Positions 22,704-31,055 of a stretch of DNA of 64,000 nt are shown here, one piece after another. This DNA is from Ruminococcus flavefaciens (GTDB taxonomy: Bacteria > Bacillota > Clostridia > Oscillospirales > Ruminococcaceae), in assembly GCA_002371825.1 (NCBI GenBank), contig DFHF01000028.1, positions 1 through 64,000 on the forward strand, read 5' to 3'. Numbering within the stretch: the first letter of the stretch is position 1; each line of letters begins with the position of its first letter. Made by a program: the position numbers and the translations under genes. The notes beneath the pieces are model-generated. The model saw only the letters and a list, made by a program, of their open reading frames with translations. It was not told the DNA's origin and did no database searches.

Positions 22704-24185
22704 ATGGCAGAGACTACAAATGACATTATAAGTGACCCGACTGAAAATCATAATGGACCTCATCCGGTAGCAAATGGTGAGGGAAATCCTCTTGGTACAG
22801 AAAAAGTGCGTACTCTCATGCTGAGGTTTGCAATACCCAGCATAGTAGGAATGCTTGTAAGCGCACTATATAATATAGTTGACCAGTTCTTTATCGGGCG
22901 AAAGGTAGGAACACTTGGAAATACTGCAACATCCATAGCATTTCCATTCACTACCGGATGTATGGCTCTTGCACTTCTGTTCGGTATCGGAGGAGCCTCC
23001 TGCTTCAATCTTGCAATGGGAATGGGGGATAAAAAGAGAGCCGGATATTACGTCGGCAATGCCCTTTCCATGCTTATCGGCTGCGGATTGGTACTCTGCG
23101 GAATAACACTTGGCTTCCTGACACCGCTTCTGAAATTATTCGGAGCAACATCAGCGGTAATGCCATATGCCAAGGATTATGTAAGCATAACAGCGATCGG
23201 CTTCCCGTTCCTGATACTCACAACAGGCGGAGGTCACCTTATAAGAGCTGACGGCAGTCCGAAAATGACGATGATATGCAATATCACCGGAGCAGTAATA
23301 AATACCGTCCTTGATGCGGTATTTGTTATCGGCCTTGACTGGGGAATGAAGGGTGCAGCCCTTGCAACAGTTATCGGACAGATAGTATCTGCTGTTATCG
23401 TTATAGTATATATGAAGAATTTCAAGACCATCTGGCTTGAAAAGTATCATTTCAGACCAGCAATGGAGCACGTCAGAAGAGTTGCCTCTATTGGAATGGC
23501 ATCATTTTTCAATCAGGTTGCTATAGCGATAGTTCAGGTGGTACTGAACAATTCACTCAAGCACTATGGTGAACATTCAAAATACGGAGCAGATGACCCG
23601 ATAGCCTGTGCCGGAATAATACTCAAGGTAAATATGATAGTCTTCTCAATGGTCATCGGACTTGCCCAGGGCACTCAGCCTATAGAGAGCTTTAATTATG
23701 GCGCAAGGAATTACCGCAGAGTGCGTGAGGCATATTGGCTGGCAATAAAGGTAGGAATGGCAATATCACTGGTAGCATTTGTCCTGTTCCAGACTATCCC
23801 GAGAACGATACTTTCAGTATTCGCCAACGGAAATGCCAGCGAAGGATATTTTGAATTCGGAGCAAAATTCTTCAGGATATCGATGTTCTTCACATGGCTG
23901 AACTGTATACAGCCTATAACCTCCACATTCTTTACATCGATAGGAAAGCCTGTAAAGGGTGTGATACTCTCGCTTACGAGACAGATAATCTTCTTTGTTC
24001 CGATACTTCTGATACTGCCTATATTCCTGGGTATCGACGGAGTTATCATCACAGCACCGATAGCAGACCTGCTTTCAGCAGTTGTAGCAGTATGTCTCCT
24101 CACTGTTGAGTTCAAGTCAATGGATATGTTTGAGGAACTTGCCAAGCAGGGGAAAACACCTGATTGGTGGAAGCGCTACTGCTGA
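22704..24185 (+). CDS. MATE-family multidrug efflux transporter
   Basis: This 493-residue membrane protein has about 12 hydrophobic segments in two similar halves. The first is ALYNIVDQFFIGRKVGTLGNTATSIAFP; the second starts around MASFFNQVAIAIVQVVLNNSL, followed by GLAQGTQPIESFNYGARNYRRV. These are typical of the clostridial MepA/NorM-type MATE branch. It exports cationic compounds using a Na+ or H+ gradient. An unusual hydrophilic N-terminal 30 residues (DPTENHNGPHPVANGEGNP) precedes the first helix. It has its own promoter, an AGGGGGA ribosome site and a terminator. Confidence 0.92.
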   Translation: MAETTNDIISDPTENHNGPHPVANGEGNPLGTEKVRTLMLRFAIPSIVGMLVSALYNIVDQFFIGRKVGTLGNTATSIAFPFTTGCMALALLFGIGGASCFNLAMGMGDKKRAGYYVGNALSMLIGCGLVLCGITLGFLTPLLKLFGATSAVMPYAKDYVSITAIGFPFLILTTGGGHLIRADGSPKMTMICNITGAVINTVLDAVFVIGLDWGMKGAALATVIGQIVSAVIVIVYMKNFKTIWLEKYHFRPAMEHVRRVASIGMASFFNQVAIAIVQVVLNNSLKHYGEHSKYGADDPIACAGIILKVNMIVFSMVIGLAQGTQPIESFNYGARNYRRVREAYWLAIKVGMAISLVAFVLFQTIPRTILSVFANGNASEGYFEFGAKFFRISMFFTWLNCIQPITSTFFTSIGKPVKGVILSLTRQIIFFVPILLILPIFLGIDGVIITAPIADLLSAVVAVCLLTVEFKSMDMFEELAKQGKTPDWWKRYC

Positions 24186-24203
24186 TAAAATTCAAAGAGT
24201 ATG

Positions 24204-24231
24204 AAAAAACCGTCCTGAGGACGGTTTTTTG
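24204..24231 (+). terminator. Terminator after the MATE gene
   Basis: AAAAAACCGTCC-TGA-GGACGGTTTTTT, a perfect stem with a T-run. Confidence 0.9.
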
Positions 24232-24254
24232 CTGTCTGGTGAAAGACTATTTAA

Positions 24255-24288
24255 AAGAAAAACTCCCGGCAGTTTATGACCGGAAGTT
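24255..24288 (-). terminator. Terminator after tRNA-Gln
   Basis: Minus-strand AACTTCCGG pairs with CCGGGAGTT (one G-U) and is followed by TTTTCTTTT. Confidence 0.7.
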
Positions 24289-24290
24289 TC

Positions 24291-24366
24291 TGGTTGGGGC
24301 AGCGGGATTTGAACCCACGGGATGACAGAGTCAAAGTCTGTTGCCTTACCGCTTGGCTATGCCCCA
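24291..24366 (-). tRNA. tRNA-Gln (anticodon TTG)
   Basis: Minus strand. Acceptor TGGGGCA pairs with TGCCCCA, followed by A and an encoded CCA (24291-24293). The D arm is GCC..GGT..GGC, the anticodon stem ACAGA/TCTGT with loop CTTTGAC (anticodon TTG), and the T arm GTGGG-TTCAAAT-CCCGC. It is 76 nucleotides with CCA. It sits alone between its own promoter and terminator. Confidence 0.95.
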
Positions 24367-24379
24367 GTAACACTAAAAT

Positions 24380-24408
24380 ATTATACCAAAAAACAGCATA
24401 TAAATCAA
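24380..24408 (-). promoter_or_regulatory. Promoter of tRNA-Gln
   Basis: Minus strand: TTGATT (24403-24408), 17 bases, TATAAT (24380-24385). Confidence 0.75.
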
Positions 24409-24459
24409 TAGCATGATAATAATATTTATATATTAACAATAAAACGAGGCTTCAGTTGA

Positions 24460-24488
24460 TTGCAATAGGCAGAAAAATATGGTAAAAT
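24460..24488 (+). promoter_or_regulatory. Promoter of the two-component operon
   Basis: TTGCAA (24460-24465), 17 bases, TAAAAT (24483-24488). Confidence 0.55.
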
Positions 24489-24529
24489 CATAATGAATAA
24501 CAAATTCAGAAGATCAGGAAGTGATATAA

Positions 24530-25201
24530 ATGAAAAAGATACTGCTTGTTGAAGATGACAAGAGCATTATTACGAATCTTTCGGAATTCCTTACAAATGA
24601 GGGATTTTCAGTCAGAAATGCCGAGGGTCAGACCCGTGCTCTGGAGCTGATAGGTGAAGAAGAATTTGACCTGGTACTGCTTGATGTATCGCTGGCAGAC
24701 GGAAACGGATTTGCGGTATGTTCAGCAATAAAGTCCGAACACAATACACCGGTGATATTTCTTACAGCCTCCGGTGACGAATACAGCACTGTTACCGGAT
24801 TTGAGCTGGGAGCAGACGATTATATCTCCAAGCCGTTCAGGCCGAGGGAGCTTGTACTGCGTATAAAGAACATACTCAGGCTCACAGGAGGTTCAGGAAC
24901 AGTGACAAAGCTTGGAGATGTTCTGGTGGATACAGTAAAGGGAACAGCCTCACGCAATGGAAGCGACCTGTATCTTTCAGCTTTGGAGTACAGGCTTCTG
25001 CTGGTATTTCTGAACAACAGGGGAGCGGTGCTTTCGAGAAATCAGCTTCTCGAAGCGATATGGGACATAGCCGGGGAATTTGTCAACGACAACACCCTTA
25101 CGGTATATATAAAGCGCCTTCGTGAAAAGATAGAGGAGGATCCGCAGAACCCGAAGATAATAAAAACTGTCCGGGGACTGGGATATAAGGTGGATCTATG
25201 A
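24530..25201 (+). CDS. OmpR-family response regulator (BceR/VanR-like)
   Basis: This is a 223-residue regulator. The receiver domain (ILLVEDDKSIITNL, phosphoacceptor Asp52 in LVLLDVSLADG, FLTASGDE, ADDYISKPF) is followed by an OmpR-type winged helix (LSALEYRLLLVFLNNRGAVLSRNQLLEAIW, VYIKRLREKIEEDPQNPKIIKTVRGLGYK). The stop overlaps the kinase start (ATGA). Its target is probably the ABC operon downstream, whose promoter carries two 11-bp-spaced direct repeats, the arrangement this family binds. Confidence 0.93.
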   Translation: MKKILLVEDDKSIITNLSEFLTNEGFSVRNAEGQTRALELIGEEEFDLVLLDVSLADGNGFAVCSAIKSEHNTPVIFLTASGDEYSTVTGFELGADDYISKPFRPRELVLRIKNILRLTGGSGTVTKLGDVLVDTVKGTASRNGSDLYLSALEYRLLLVFLNNRGAVLSRNQLLEAIWDIAGEFVNDNTLTVYIKRLREKIEEDPQNPKIIKTVRGLGYKVDL

Positions 25202-26202
25202 TAAAGAAACTTAGCAGCAGAGAGCTTGCTCTGACGATCAACATAATGCTCCTGCTTACGGCAGCAGCCTCGGTGTACGGCTTTATCAATGACTTTAAAA
25301 TGGGGATAGTCATTCTTGCACTCGGACTTATTCTTTCAGTTATCCATGCTGTCAGCACAGCCGGGAGATTATATAAGCTGAATTCTATTTCAAACGATAT
25401 TGACCAGATACTGCACGGCAGGGAGGAGGTAAGGTTTGAGAAGTATACCGAAGGTGAAACAGCCATACTTGAGAACGAGATATACAAGATGACAGTACGT
25501 CTCCGTGAGCAGCAGCAGAATCTTCTCAGTGACAAGAAATATCTTGCGGATTCACTTGCGGATATATCACATCAGCTCCGGACGCCGCTCACATCGATGA
25601 ATCTTATAACGTCCATGCTTTCAGCGCCCGAATGCAAAGAGGATAAGCGCCGCAGTCTTCTTCGGGAGCTGAAGGGGCTGCTCAGCAGGATAGACTGGCT
25701 CATAACAGCTCTTCTTAACATTTCAAAGCTGGATGCGGGGACAGTAAAGTTCCGCCGGGAGACAGTATCCATGCGGGAATTTCTGAAAAAGGCAACTATG
25801 CCGATGCAGATACCCATGGAGCTTCGTGACCAGAAGCTTGTCATAGAGGCCGAAGGAGATTTTTCCGGTGATATCCAGTGGACAGGAGAGGCTCTTGGCA
25901 ATATAGTCAAGAACTGTATGGAGCACACTCCCGACGGTGGTATGGTAACAGTCACAGGAAGTGACAATCCCATATTCACAGAGATAAGGATTAAGGATAC
26001 CGGCAGAGGGATAGCTCCCGATGACCTTCCCCATATATTTGAGAGATTTTACCGTGGGAAGAATTCCGGCGACAGCAGTTATGGAATAGGACTTGCTCTT
26101 GCCAGAAAGATAGTGAAGAGCCAGAACGGAACTCTGAAAGCCATGAATTCAGCTAAAGGCGGGGCAGAATTTGAGATGCGTTTTTATAAAACTGTAGTTT
26201 AG
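25198..26202 (+). CDS. Sensor histidine kinase (BceS-like)
   Basis: This 334-residue kinase has two closely spaced membrane helices at the N-terminus (ALTINIMLLLTAAASVYGFI and IVILALGLILSVIHAVST) with almost no extracellular loop. The dimerisation domain has phospho-His125 in DISHQLRTPLTS, and the ATPase domain has GNIVKNCMEHTPDGG, IKDTGRGIAPDDLPHIFERFYRG and YGIGLALAR. Kinases with so short a loop (BceS type) sense through a partner ABC transporter rather than directly, which fits the FtsX transporter next door. Confidence 0.92.
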   Translation: MIKKLSSRELALTINIMLLLTAAASVYGFINDFKMGIVILALGLILSVIHAVSTAGRLYKLNSISNDIDQILHGREEVRFEKYTEGETAILENEIYKMTVRLREQQQNLLSDKKYLADSLADISHQLRTPLTSMNLITSMLSAPECKEDKRRSLLRELKGLLSRIDWLITALLNISKLDAGTVKFRRETVSMREFLKKATMPMQIPMELRDQKLVIEAEGDFSGDIQWTGEALGNIVKNCMEHTPDGGMVTVTGSDNPIFTEIRIKDTGRGIAPDDLPHIFERFYRGKNSGDSSYGIGLALARKIVKSQNGTLKAMNSAKGGAEFEMRFYKTVV

Positions 26203-26220
26203 TGACAGATTTGTTATTTT

Positions 26221-26255
26221 AAAGTCACGGTAAAGTCACATAGGTCTGATATAAT
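26221..26255 (+). promoter_or_regulatory. Response-regulator-type operator and promoter of the ABC operon
   Basis: AAAGTCAC occurs at 26221-26228 and 26232-26239, an 11-bp period (one helical turn). TATAAT lies at 26250-26255. There is no usable -35 box; the repeats occupy that place, as at promoters activated by OmpR/PhoB-type regulators. Confidence 0.7.
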
Positions 26256-26303
26256 AACATCATCGAAAGCGAAAAACTCTATCACTGATAAGGAGAATCA
26301 ATT

Positions 26304-26987
26304 ATGGAGATACTTAAGGTAGAAGACCTGTGTAAGGTTTACGGAAAAGGTGAGAATGAGGTCCATGCACTTGACCATGTATCATTCTCAGTTGAAAAGG
26401 GAGAGTTCGTTGCAATAATCGGACCGTCAGGTTCAGGAAAATCGACTCTCCTTCATATACTCGGAGGAGTTGACAAGCCCACATCCGGAAAGGTATGGAT
26501 GGACGGAAAGGACGTCTATGCACAGAACGATGAACAGCTTGCTATATTCCGCCGCAGACAGGTGGGACTTATCTATCAGTTCTACAATCTCATACCGGTG
26601 CTTGATGTAAAGGAGAACATCACACTGCCTGTACTTATGGACGGAAGAGAGGTGAATAAAGAGCGTCTTGAAGAGCTTATAAAGCTTCTCAAGCTTGAGG
26701 GCAGAGAGAATCATCTTCCCAATCAGCTCTCCGGCGGACAGCAGCAGAGAGTATCAATAGGCAGAGCACTTATGAATGCTCCGGCAGTAATGCTTGCGGA
26801 TGAGCCCACAGGAAACCTTGACAGCAAAAACAGCCGTGAGATAATCGAACTGCTGAAGATGTCAAATGAGAAATATGACCAGACACTGATAGTGATAACT
26901 CATGATGAGAATATCGCACTTCAGGCAGACCGTATCATAGCAGTTGAGGACGGACGCATAACTCGTGACGAGGTGATAAGAAGATGA
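26304..26987 (+). CDS. ABC transporter ATPase (BceA/LolD-type)
   Basis: This 227-residue ATPase belongs to the MacB/LolD/BceA branch. It has Walker A GPSGSGKST, the Q-loop region GLIYQFYNLIPVLDVKENITLP, signature LSGGQQQRVSIGRAL, Walker B VMLADEPTGNLD and H-loop ITHDE. It overlaps the permease gene by four bases (ATGA). Together with the upstream two-component system it matches the module that detects and resists cell-wall-active peptides such as bacitracin or lantibiotics. Confidence 0.94.
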   Translation: MEILKVEDLCKVYGKGENEVHALDHVSFSVEKGEFVAIIGPSGSGKSTLLHILGGVDKPTSGKVWMDGKDVYAQNDEQLAIFRRRQVGLIYQFYNLIPVLDVKENITLPVLMDGREVNKERLEELIKLLKLEGRENHLPNQLSGGQQQRVSIGRALMNAPAVMLADEPTGNLDSKNSREIIELLKMSNEKYDQTLIVITHDENIALQADRIIAVEDGRITRDEVIRR

Positions 26988-29710
26988 ATGTTTTTCACAA
27001 GGTCACTATTGAATCCATGAAGAAGAACAGGGTAAGAACTCTGGTAACTATAATAGGAATAATGCTTTCAACTGCACTGATATGTGCTGTTGCAACATCG
27101 ATATACAGTGCACTTTGCTTCTCAAAGGAAATGGTCATATATGAAGAGGGCGACTGGCATGGTCTGGTGTGTCCTCTGACCGAGGACAGGGTGGAAGAGC
27201 TTCGGGGCTATGATGAAGTAGACGAAGTATTCAGTCTTGGACCGGTAGCATATAAGCCGGTAAAAACCAAGGCAGAAGTCGTTACAAAGACACAAATGGG
27301 ATTATCGGTATTTTCAGCGGATGAAGGCTGCTTTGAGAATCTTCCATTCCACCTGAAAAGCGGACGCTATCCCGAAAATGACAGTGAGATAATCCTGCCG
27401 GAAGGTATATTTGATACATCATTCGACGATTTTTGGGATGTTACAGGGATAGATTTCTCAATAGGCAGTGAGCTGGAATTTTCTCTCAACCTGAATAGTG
27501 AGGATCTTGACCCGGAAAAAAGCGACATCGAAAACTTAGACAGCATATTATCCGGAGAAAGCAAGAAGTATACTATAGTCGGTATTTACAAAGAGAGCCA
27601 TGTCAATCATTTATTAGGGGATTTTGGCAACATAGTGTGTCTTACAAAGAATGAGGGTAATGCACCTGTAGGATCTTTTGCATTCTTCAAGCTGAAAAAG
27701 CCGGGAAATACATCAGATTTCCTGAATCAGAAATTCAATTTCAATGAATCAAGAAATGCGGGTATTTCAAATGAAGTGAATCACGAACTTCTTATGTTCA
27801 ATATCTCGTCAGGTGACGGCGGATTTATAATGGCTGTATTCTTTATTGCAGCAATAATCTTCGGACTCATAGTATTTGGTTCTGTAGCACTTATTTACAA
27901 CTCATTTGCTATATCTGTAAGTGAGAGAACAAAGCAGTTCGGACTTCTCTCATCTATCGGAGCGACAAAGAAGCAGATAAACCGCATGATAGAATATGAA
28001 GCACTTCTCCTGAGCATTATAGGTATCCCCCTTGGAATTCTCCTTGGATTAGGCGGTATCGGTATCACCTTCAAGCTTCTCGGCAGCAGATTTGAAAGCA
28101 TAACAGGGATGCTTGATGATTCTCCTGTAAAATTTGAGCTTCATTTATCATGGGCAGCAATACTTTTCAGCATACTGCTGGCAGAGTTCACAGTAAGACT
28201 TTCTGCATGGATACCTTCAGTAAGAGCCCAGCGTATAAGTGCAGTAGAGGCTATTCGTCAGAGCGGAGACATCAAGGCTAAAAACAAGCGTATCCGCACA
28301 CCAAAGTTAATATACAAGGTCTTCGGACTTCCCGGAATGCTGGCTCAGAAGTACTTCAAGCGCAGCAAGAAGCGTTATCGTGCAACAGTAATAAGTCTGT
28401 TCATGAGTATAGTTCTTTTCGTAACAGCCTCAGCTTTCACAAGCTATCTTGTAAAGCAGATGGAAGAGGAGTTTGCAACAAAAAGCTATGATATAATCTA
28501 TACACCTGATATTTACGATGAGGAAAAGGCACTGAAGCTTTTTGAGAAGCTCAAAAATGCAGACGATGTGAAAAAAGCAGCCTGCTCGGAAGAATCATAT
28601 GCAAATATGAAAATTGATACGGATATGGTAAGCAGCGAGGTAAAGGATATAGAAAGCAGATATCAGAGTTCAAGAGACGATCTTGAGGAATTAGCAGAAA
28701 TTTTCTTTGTTGACGATGATATCTACAGGGAATATCTTGATGACAACGGCTTAGATGAGGATAAATATATGGATCCCGATCATCCTATAGCTATTGTATA
28801 TGATGTTAAAGAGCTGTATGATATAGTCAAAGCAAAAACATTCAGGTTGCATTTTTTCGATGACGATGTTGATACCATCAGGATCAGTCAGCAATATGTA
28901 CCGGAAGGCTATGTGTTTGAAAGATTTCACGATGATAAGGATGAACAAGGCATCATGTATAAAAAGATGAGCTCAAATAAATCAGATGATCCGGAGGAGC
29001 TTTATTTATCAGCAGAAGAAACCTCTTTTGAATATGATGTTGAAATAGGAAAAAGAATAGACAAAGCACCGTTCTTTGTCTCTCCGAAGTATTCAAGCGA
29101 GATCACGTTCATTTATCCTGTAAGCCTGAAGGACAGTGTACTGCCTAAGCGCAGCGCAAACAGCACATATTCATATGCGTTCCTTTCATACTCACATAAA
29201 GACACAACAAAATCCATAAGAGAAATACTGGGCGAATGCGGCGAAGGTGATGAAGAGCTTTATGACTATGCAGCCGAGGTCGAATCCATAAGGAACATGG
29301 TAGTTGTTGTAAAGGTATTCGCATCCGGATTCATAGTAATAATCTCTCTTATAGCAGCAGCAAACGTGTTCAATACCATATCCACGAATATCTCACTGAG
29401 AAGAAGAGAGTTCGCAATGCTCCGTTCAATAGGAATGGGTCAGAAGGGACTGAACCGGATGATGAATTATGAGTGTCTGCTCTATGGTATCAAGTCACTT
29501 ATATTAGGACTACCGCTGTCGTTCGTTCTATCCTATCTGATATTCCGTGCCTTTGATCTGAATTATCAGACATCGTTCATTATCCCGTGGAAATCAGCAA
29601 TAATAGCATCAGCGAGTGTATTTATAGTAGTATTCTCTACAATGATCTATTCAATGAGCAAGATCAAAAAGGACAATACTATCGATGCACTGAAAAATGA
29701 GAACATATAA
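26984..29710 (+). CDS. FtsX-family ABC transporter permease with large extracytoplasmic domains
   Basis: This is a 908-residue permease. One N-terminal helix is followed by a roughly 230-residue outside domain. A first FtsX module (three helices) comes at about 280-425 (GLIVFGSVALIYNSFAISVSERTKQFGLLSSIGATKKQI). A second helix-outside domain-FtsX unit follows: helix at about 473, acidic outside domain at about 495-760, helices at about 780-905, with RRREFAMLRSIGMGQKGL. This duplicated layout is longer than Bacillus BceB (about 650) and has two sensing domains instead of one. The second outside domain is rich in Asp/Glu (DDDIYREYLDDNGLDEDKY). It is last in the operon and followed by a terminator. 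Confidence 0.9.
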   Translation: MNVFHKVTIESMKKNRVRTLVTIIGIMLSTALICAVATSIYSALCFSKEMVIYEEGDWHGLVCPLTEDRVEELRGYDEVDEVFSLGPVAYKPVKTKAEVVTKTQMGLSVFSADEGCFENLPFHLKSGRYPENDSEIILPEGIFDTSFDDFWDVTGIDFSIGSELEFSLNLNSEDLDPEKSDIENLDSILSGESKKYTIVGIYKESHVNHLLGDFGNIVCLTKNEGNAPVGSFAFFKLKKPGNTSDFLNQKFNFNESRNAGISNEVNHELLMFNISSGDGGFIMAVFFIAAIIFGLIVFGSVALIYNSFAISVSERTKQFGLLSSIGATKKQINRMIEYEALLLSIIGIPLGILLGLGGIGITFKLLGSRFESITGMLDDSPVKFELHLSWAAILFSILLAEFTVRLSAWIPSVRAQRISAVEAIRQSGDIKAKNKRIRTPKLIYKVFGLPGMLAQKYFKRSKKRYRATVISLFMSIVLFVTASAFTSYLVKQMEEEFATKSYDIIYTPDIYDEEKALKLFEKLKNADDVKKAACSEESYANMKIDTDMVSSEVKDIESRYQSSRDDLEELAEIFFVDDDIYREYLDDNGLDEDKYMDPDHPIAIVYDVKELYDIVKAKTFRLHFFDDDVDTIRISQQYVPEGYVFERFHDDKDEQGIMYKKMSSNKSDDPEELYLSAEETSFEYDVEIGKRIDKAPFFVSPKYSSEITFIYPVSLKDSVLPKRSANSTYSYAFLSYSHKDTTKSIREILGECGEGDEELYDYAAEVESIRNMVVVVKVFASGFIVIISLIAAANVFNTISTNISLRRREFAMLRSIGMGQKGLNRMMNYECLLYGIKSLILGLPLSFVLSYLIFRAFDLNYQTSFIIPWKSAIIASASVFIVVFSTMIYSMSKIKKDNTIDALKNENI

Positions 29711-29727
29711 AGTGCAGACTTTATAAT

Positions 29728-29754
29728 AAATGCTCCCCGAAAGGGGAGCATTTG
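29728..29754. terminator. Bidirectional terminator
   Basis: AATGCTCCCC-GAAA-GGGGAGCATT, a perfect stem with a GNRA loop, between the converging permease and oxidoreductase genes. Confidence 0.85.
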
Positions 29755-29767
29755 CTGTATTATTATC

Positions 29768-30748
29768 TTATTCCTGCGGGAATACAAGTCCCCACTGACT
29801 GCGGCACTTGTCCAGTATCTTCATCACCGCAGAGGTTCCGGAATGGGGAACAAGTCTGCTGTCTTTCAGGCCTTCTCTGAGGCAGCGGCAGAACTCTTCG
29901 ATCTCGTATTCATAGCCGTTTATCCTGTCCTTGCAGTAGAATCTGTCAACTGGGCGGCGTTCCTTGTCGTAAAGAGTGATATCGTCAGCATAGAAGAAGC
30001 CGTCCCCGAAAATTATCATACCATCTGTGCCGGAGATCACAGCGTTATTCCGCAGCGGCATTTCAAATCCGGAATCAGCGGAAGCATAAACACCGTCGGG
30101 ATAATACATTATAATAGTATTGCTAAGGTCTATCCCGTTATGCAGATGAGCGGAGCTGACGATCTCAGCAGGTGAGCCGAGGAAGTCCTCAGCAAGAGTC
30201 ACGGGATATACAGAAAGATCGAGAAGTGCTCCGCCGCCGCAGTCCGGACGGAAAAGCCTGTCATCCGGATCATAGGGGACAGTATTGCTGAAATCGGCCT
30301 TTATGAAGCGGATATCTCCGATGCGCCCGGACTGCACCCATTCCTTTGCTTTAAGGTATACAGGACGGCATTTCATCCACATAGCCTCCATAAAGAAGAG
30401 TCCCTTTTCAGCGGCGGTATCAAGAAGAGTACTGAGCTGTTCTGAATTAAGGGTGACGGTTTTTTCACAGAGAACGTTTTTCCCGTGTTCAAGGCACAGC
30501 ATAGCGTCATTGAAGTGAGAGGCCATAGGAGTTGCGATATATACAGCCTCAGCGTCAGAATTCTCTGCAAAGTCTCTGTAGCTGCCATAGGCCTCAGTGC
30601 AGCCGAACTCAGAGGCGAAGCTTTCAGCCTTTCCGATACTTCTTGAAGCAGCCCCGCACAGCTCCGCTTCCTCACAGCCCGTGAGAGCTTCCGCAAATTT
30701 ATGGGCGATACGACCTGTACCGATAATTCCCCATTTTATCTTATCCAT
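29768..30748 (-). CDS. Gfo/Idh/MocA-family oxidoreductase
   Basis: This 326-residue NAD(P)-dependent dehydrogenase has a Rossmann motif WGIIGTGRIAHKFAEAL at the N-terminus, followed by AVYIATPMASHFNDAMLCLEHGKNVLCEKTVTLN. The EKT triad Lys sits where these enzymes usually have EKP. The C-terminal half is the GFO_IDH_MocA_C alpha-beta domain (FSNTVPYDPDDRLFRPDCGGGALLDLSVYPV). Members oxidise or reduce sugars and sugar derivatives; the substrate is not predictable. It is monocistronic with a consensus-like promoter. Confidence 0.9.
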   Translation of the reverse strand: MDKIKWGIIGTGRIAHKFAEALTGCEEAELCGAASRSIGKAESFASEFGCTEAYGSYRDFAENSDAEAVYIATPMASHFNDAMLCLEHGKNVLCEKTVTLNSEQLSTLLDTAAEKGLFFMEAMWMKCRPVYLKAKEWVQSGRIGDIRFIKADFSNTVPYDPDDRLFRPDCGGGALLDLSVYPVTLAEDFLGSPAEIVSSAHLHNGIDLSNTIIMYYPDGVYASADSGFEMPLRNNAVISGTDGMIIFGDGFFYADDITLYDKERRPVDRFYCKDRINGYEYEIEEFCRCLREGLKDSRLVPHSGTSAVMKILDKCRSQWGLVFPQE

Positions 30749-30779
30749 CAGTTATCCCTCCCGGAAATCGTTTTTATCT

Positions 30780-30808
30780 ATTATACCATAGATCAGCCTG
30801 TCAATCAA
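30780..30808 (-). promoter_or_regulatory. Promoter of the Gfo/Idh gene
   Basis: Minus strand: TTGATT (30803-30808), 17 bases, TATAAT (30780-30785). Confidence 0.75.
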
Positions 30809-30907
30809 TGACTGCGAGAAAAGTTCACAAAAGGCATATATAATTTGTCCTGATCCTTAGCTGCTGAGCAGATATTAAATAAAAAATAAAAAAATATCAG
30901 AAAACAG

Positions 30908-30936
30908 TGGAAATTTGTTTCAGGATGTGATATAAT
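30908..30936 (+). promoter_or_regulatory. Promoter of the oad operon
   Basis: TGGAAA (30908-30913), 17 bases, TATAAT (30931-30936) with a TGA extended -10. The roughly 110-base leader up to the start codon contains short inverted repeats (CTGAAGCTTTTCTG, GCAATGC) but no terminator or riboswitch that I recognise. Confidence 0.7.
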
Positions 30937-31055
30937 TAATTTTGATTGGGTTTATTTTGCAATGGCGCAGTAGACCTGAAGCTTTTCTGTCCCGAGCAGA
31001 AAGCAATTTAATAAGCTGATTCTGCAATGCAGATAATATTTGAGGAGGTTTGTAC

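Noticed and set aside
30937..31055. Riboswitch in the oad leader
   Set aside because: The leader has only short inverted repeats and no aptamer core that I recognise.
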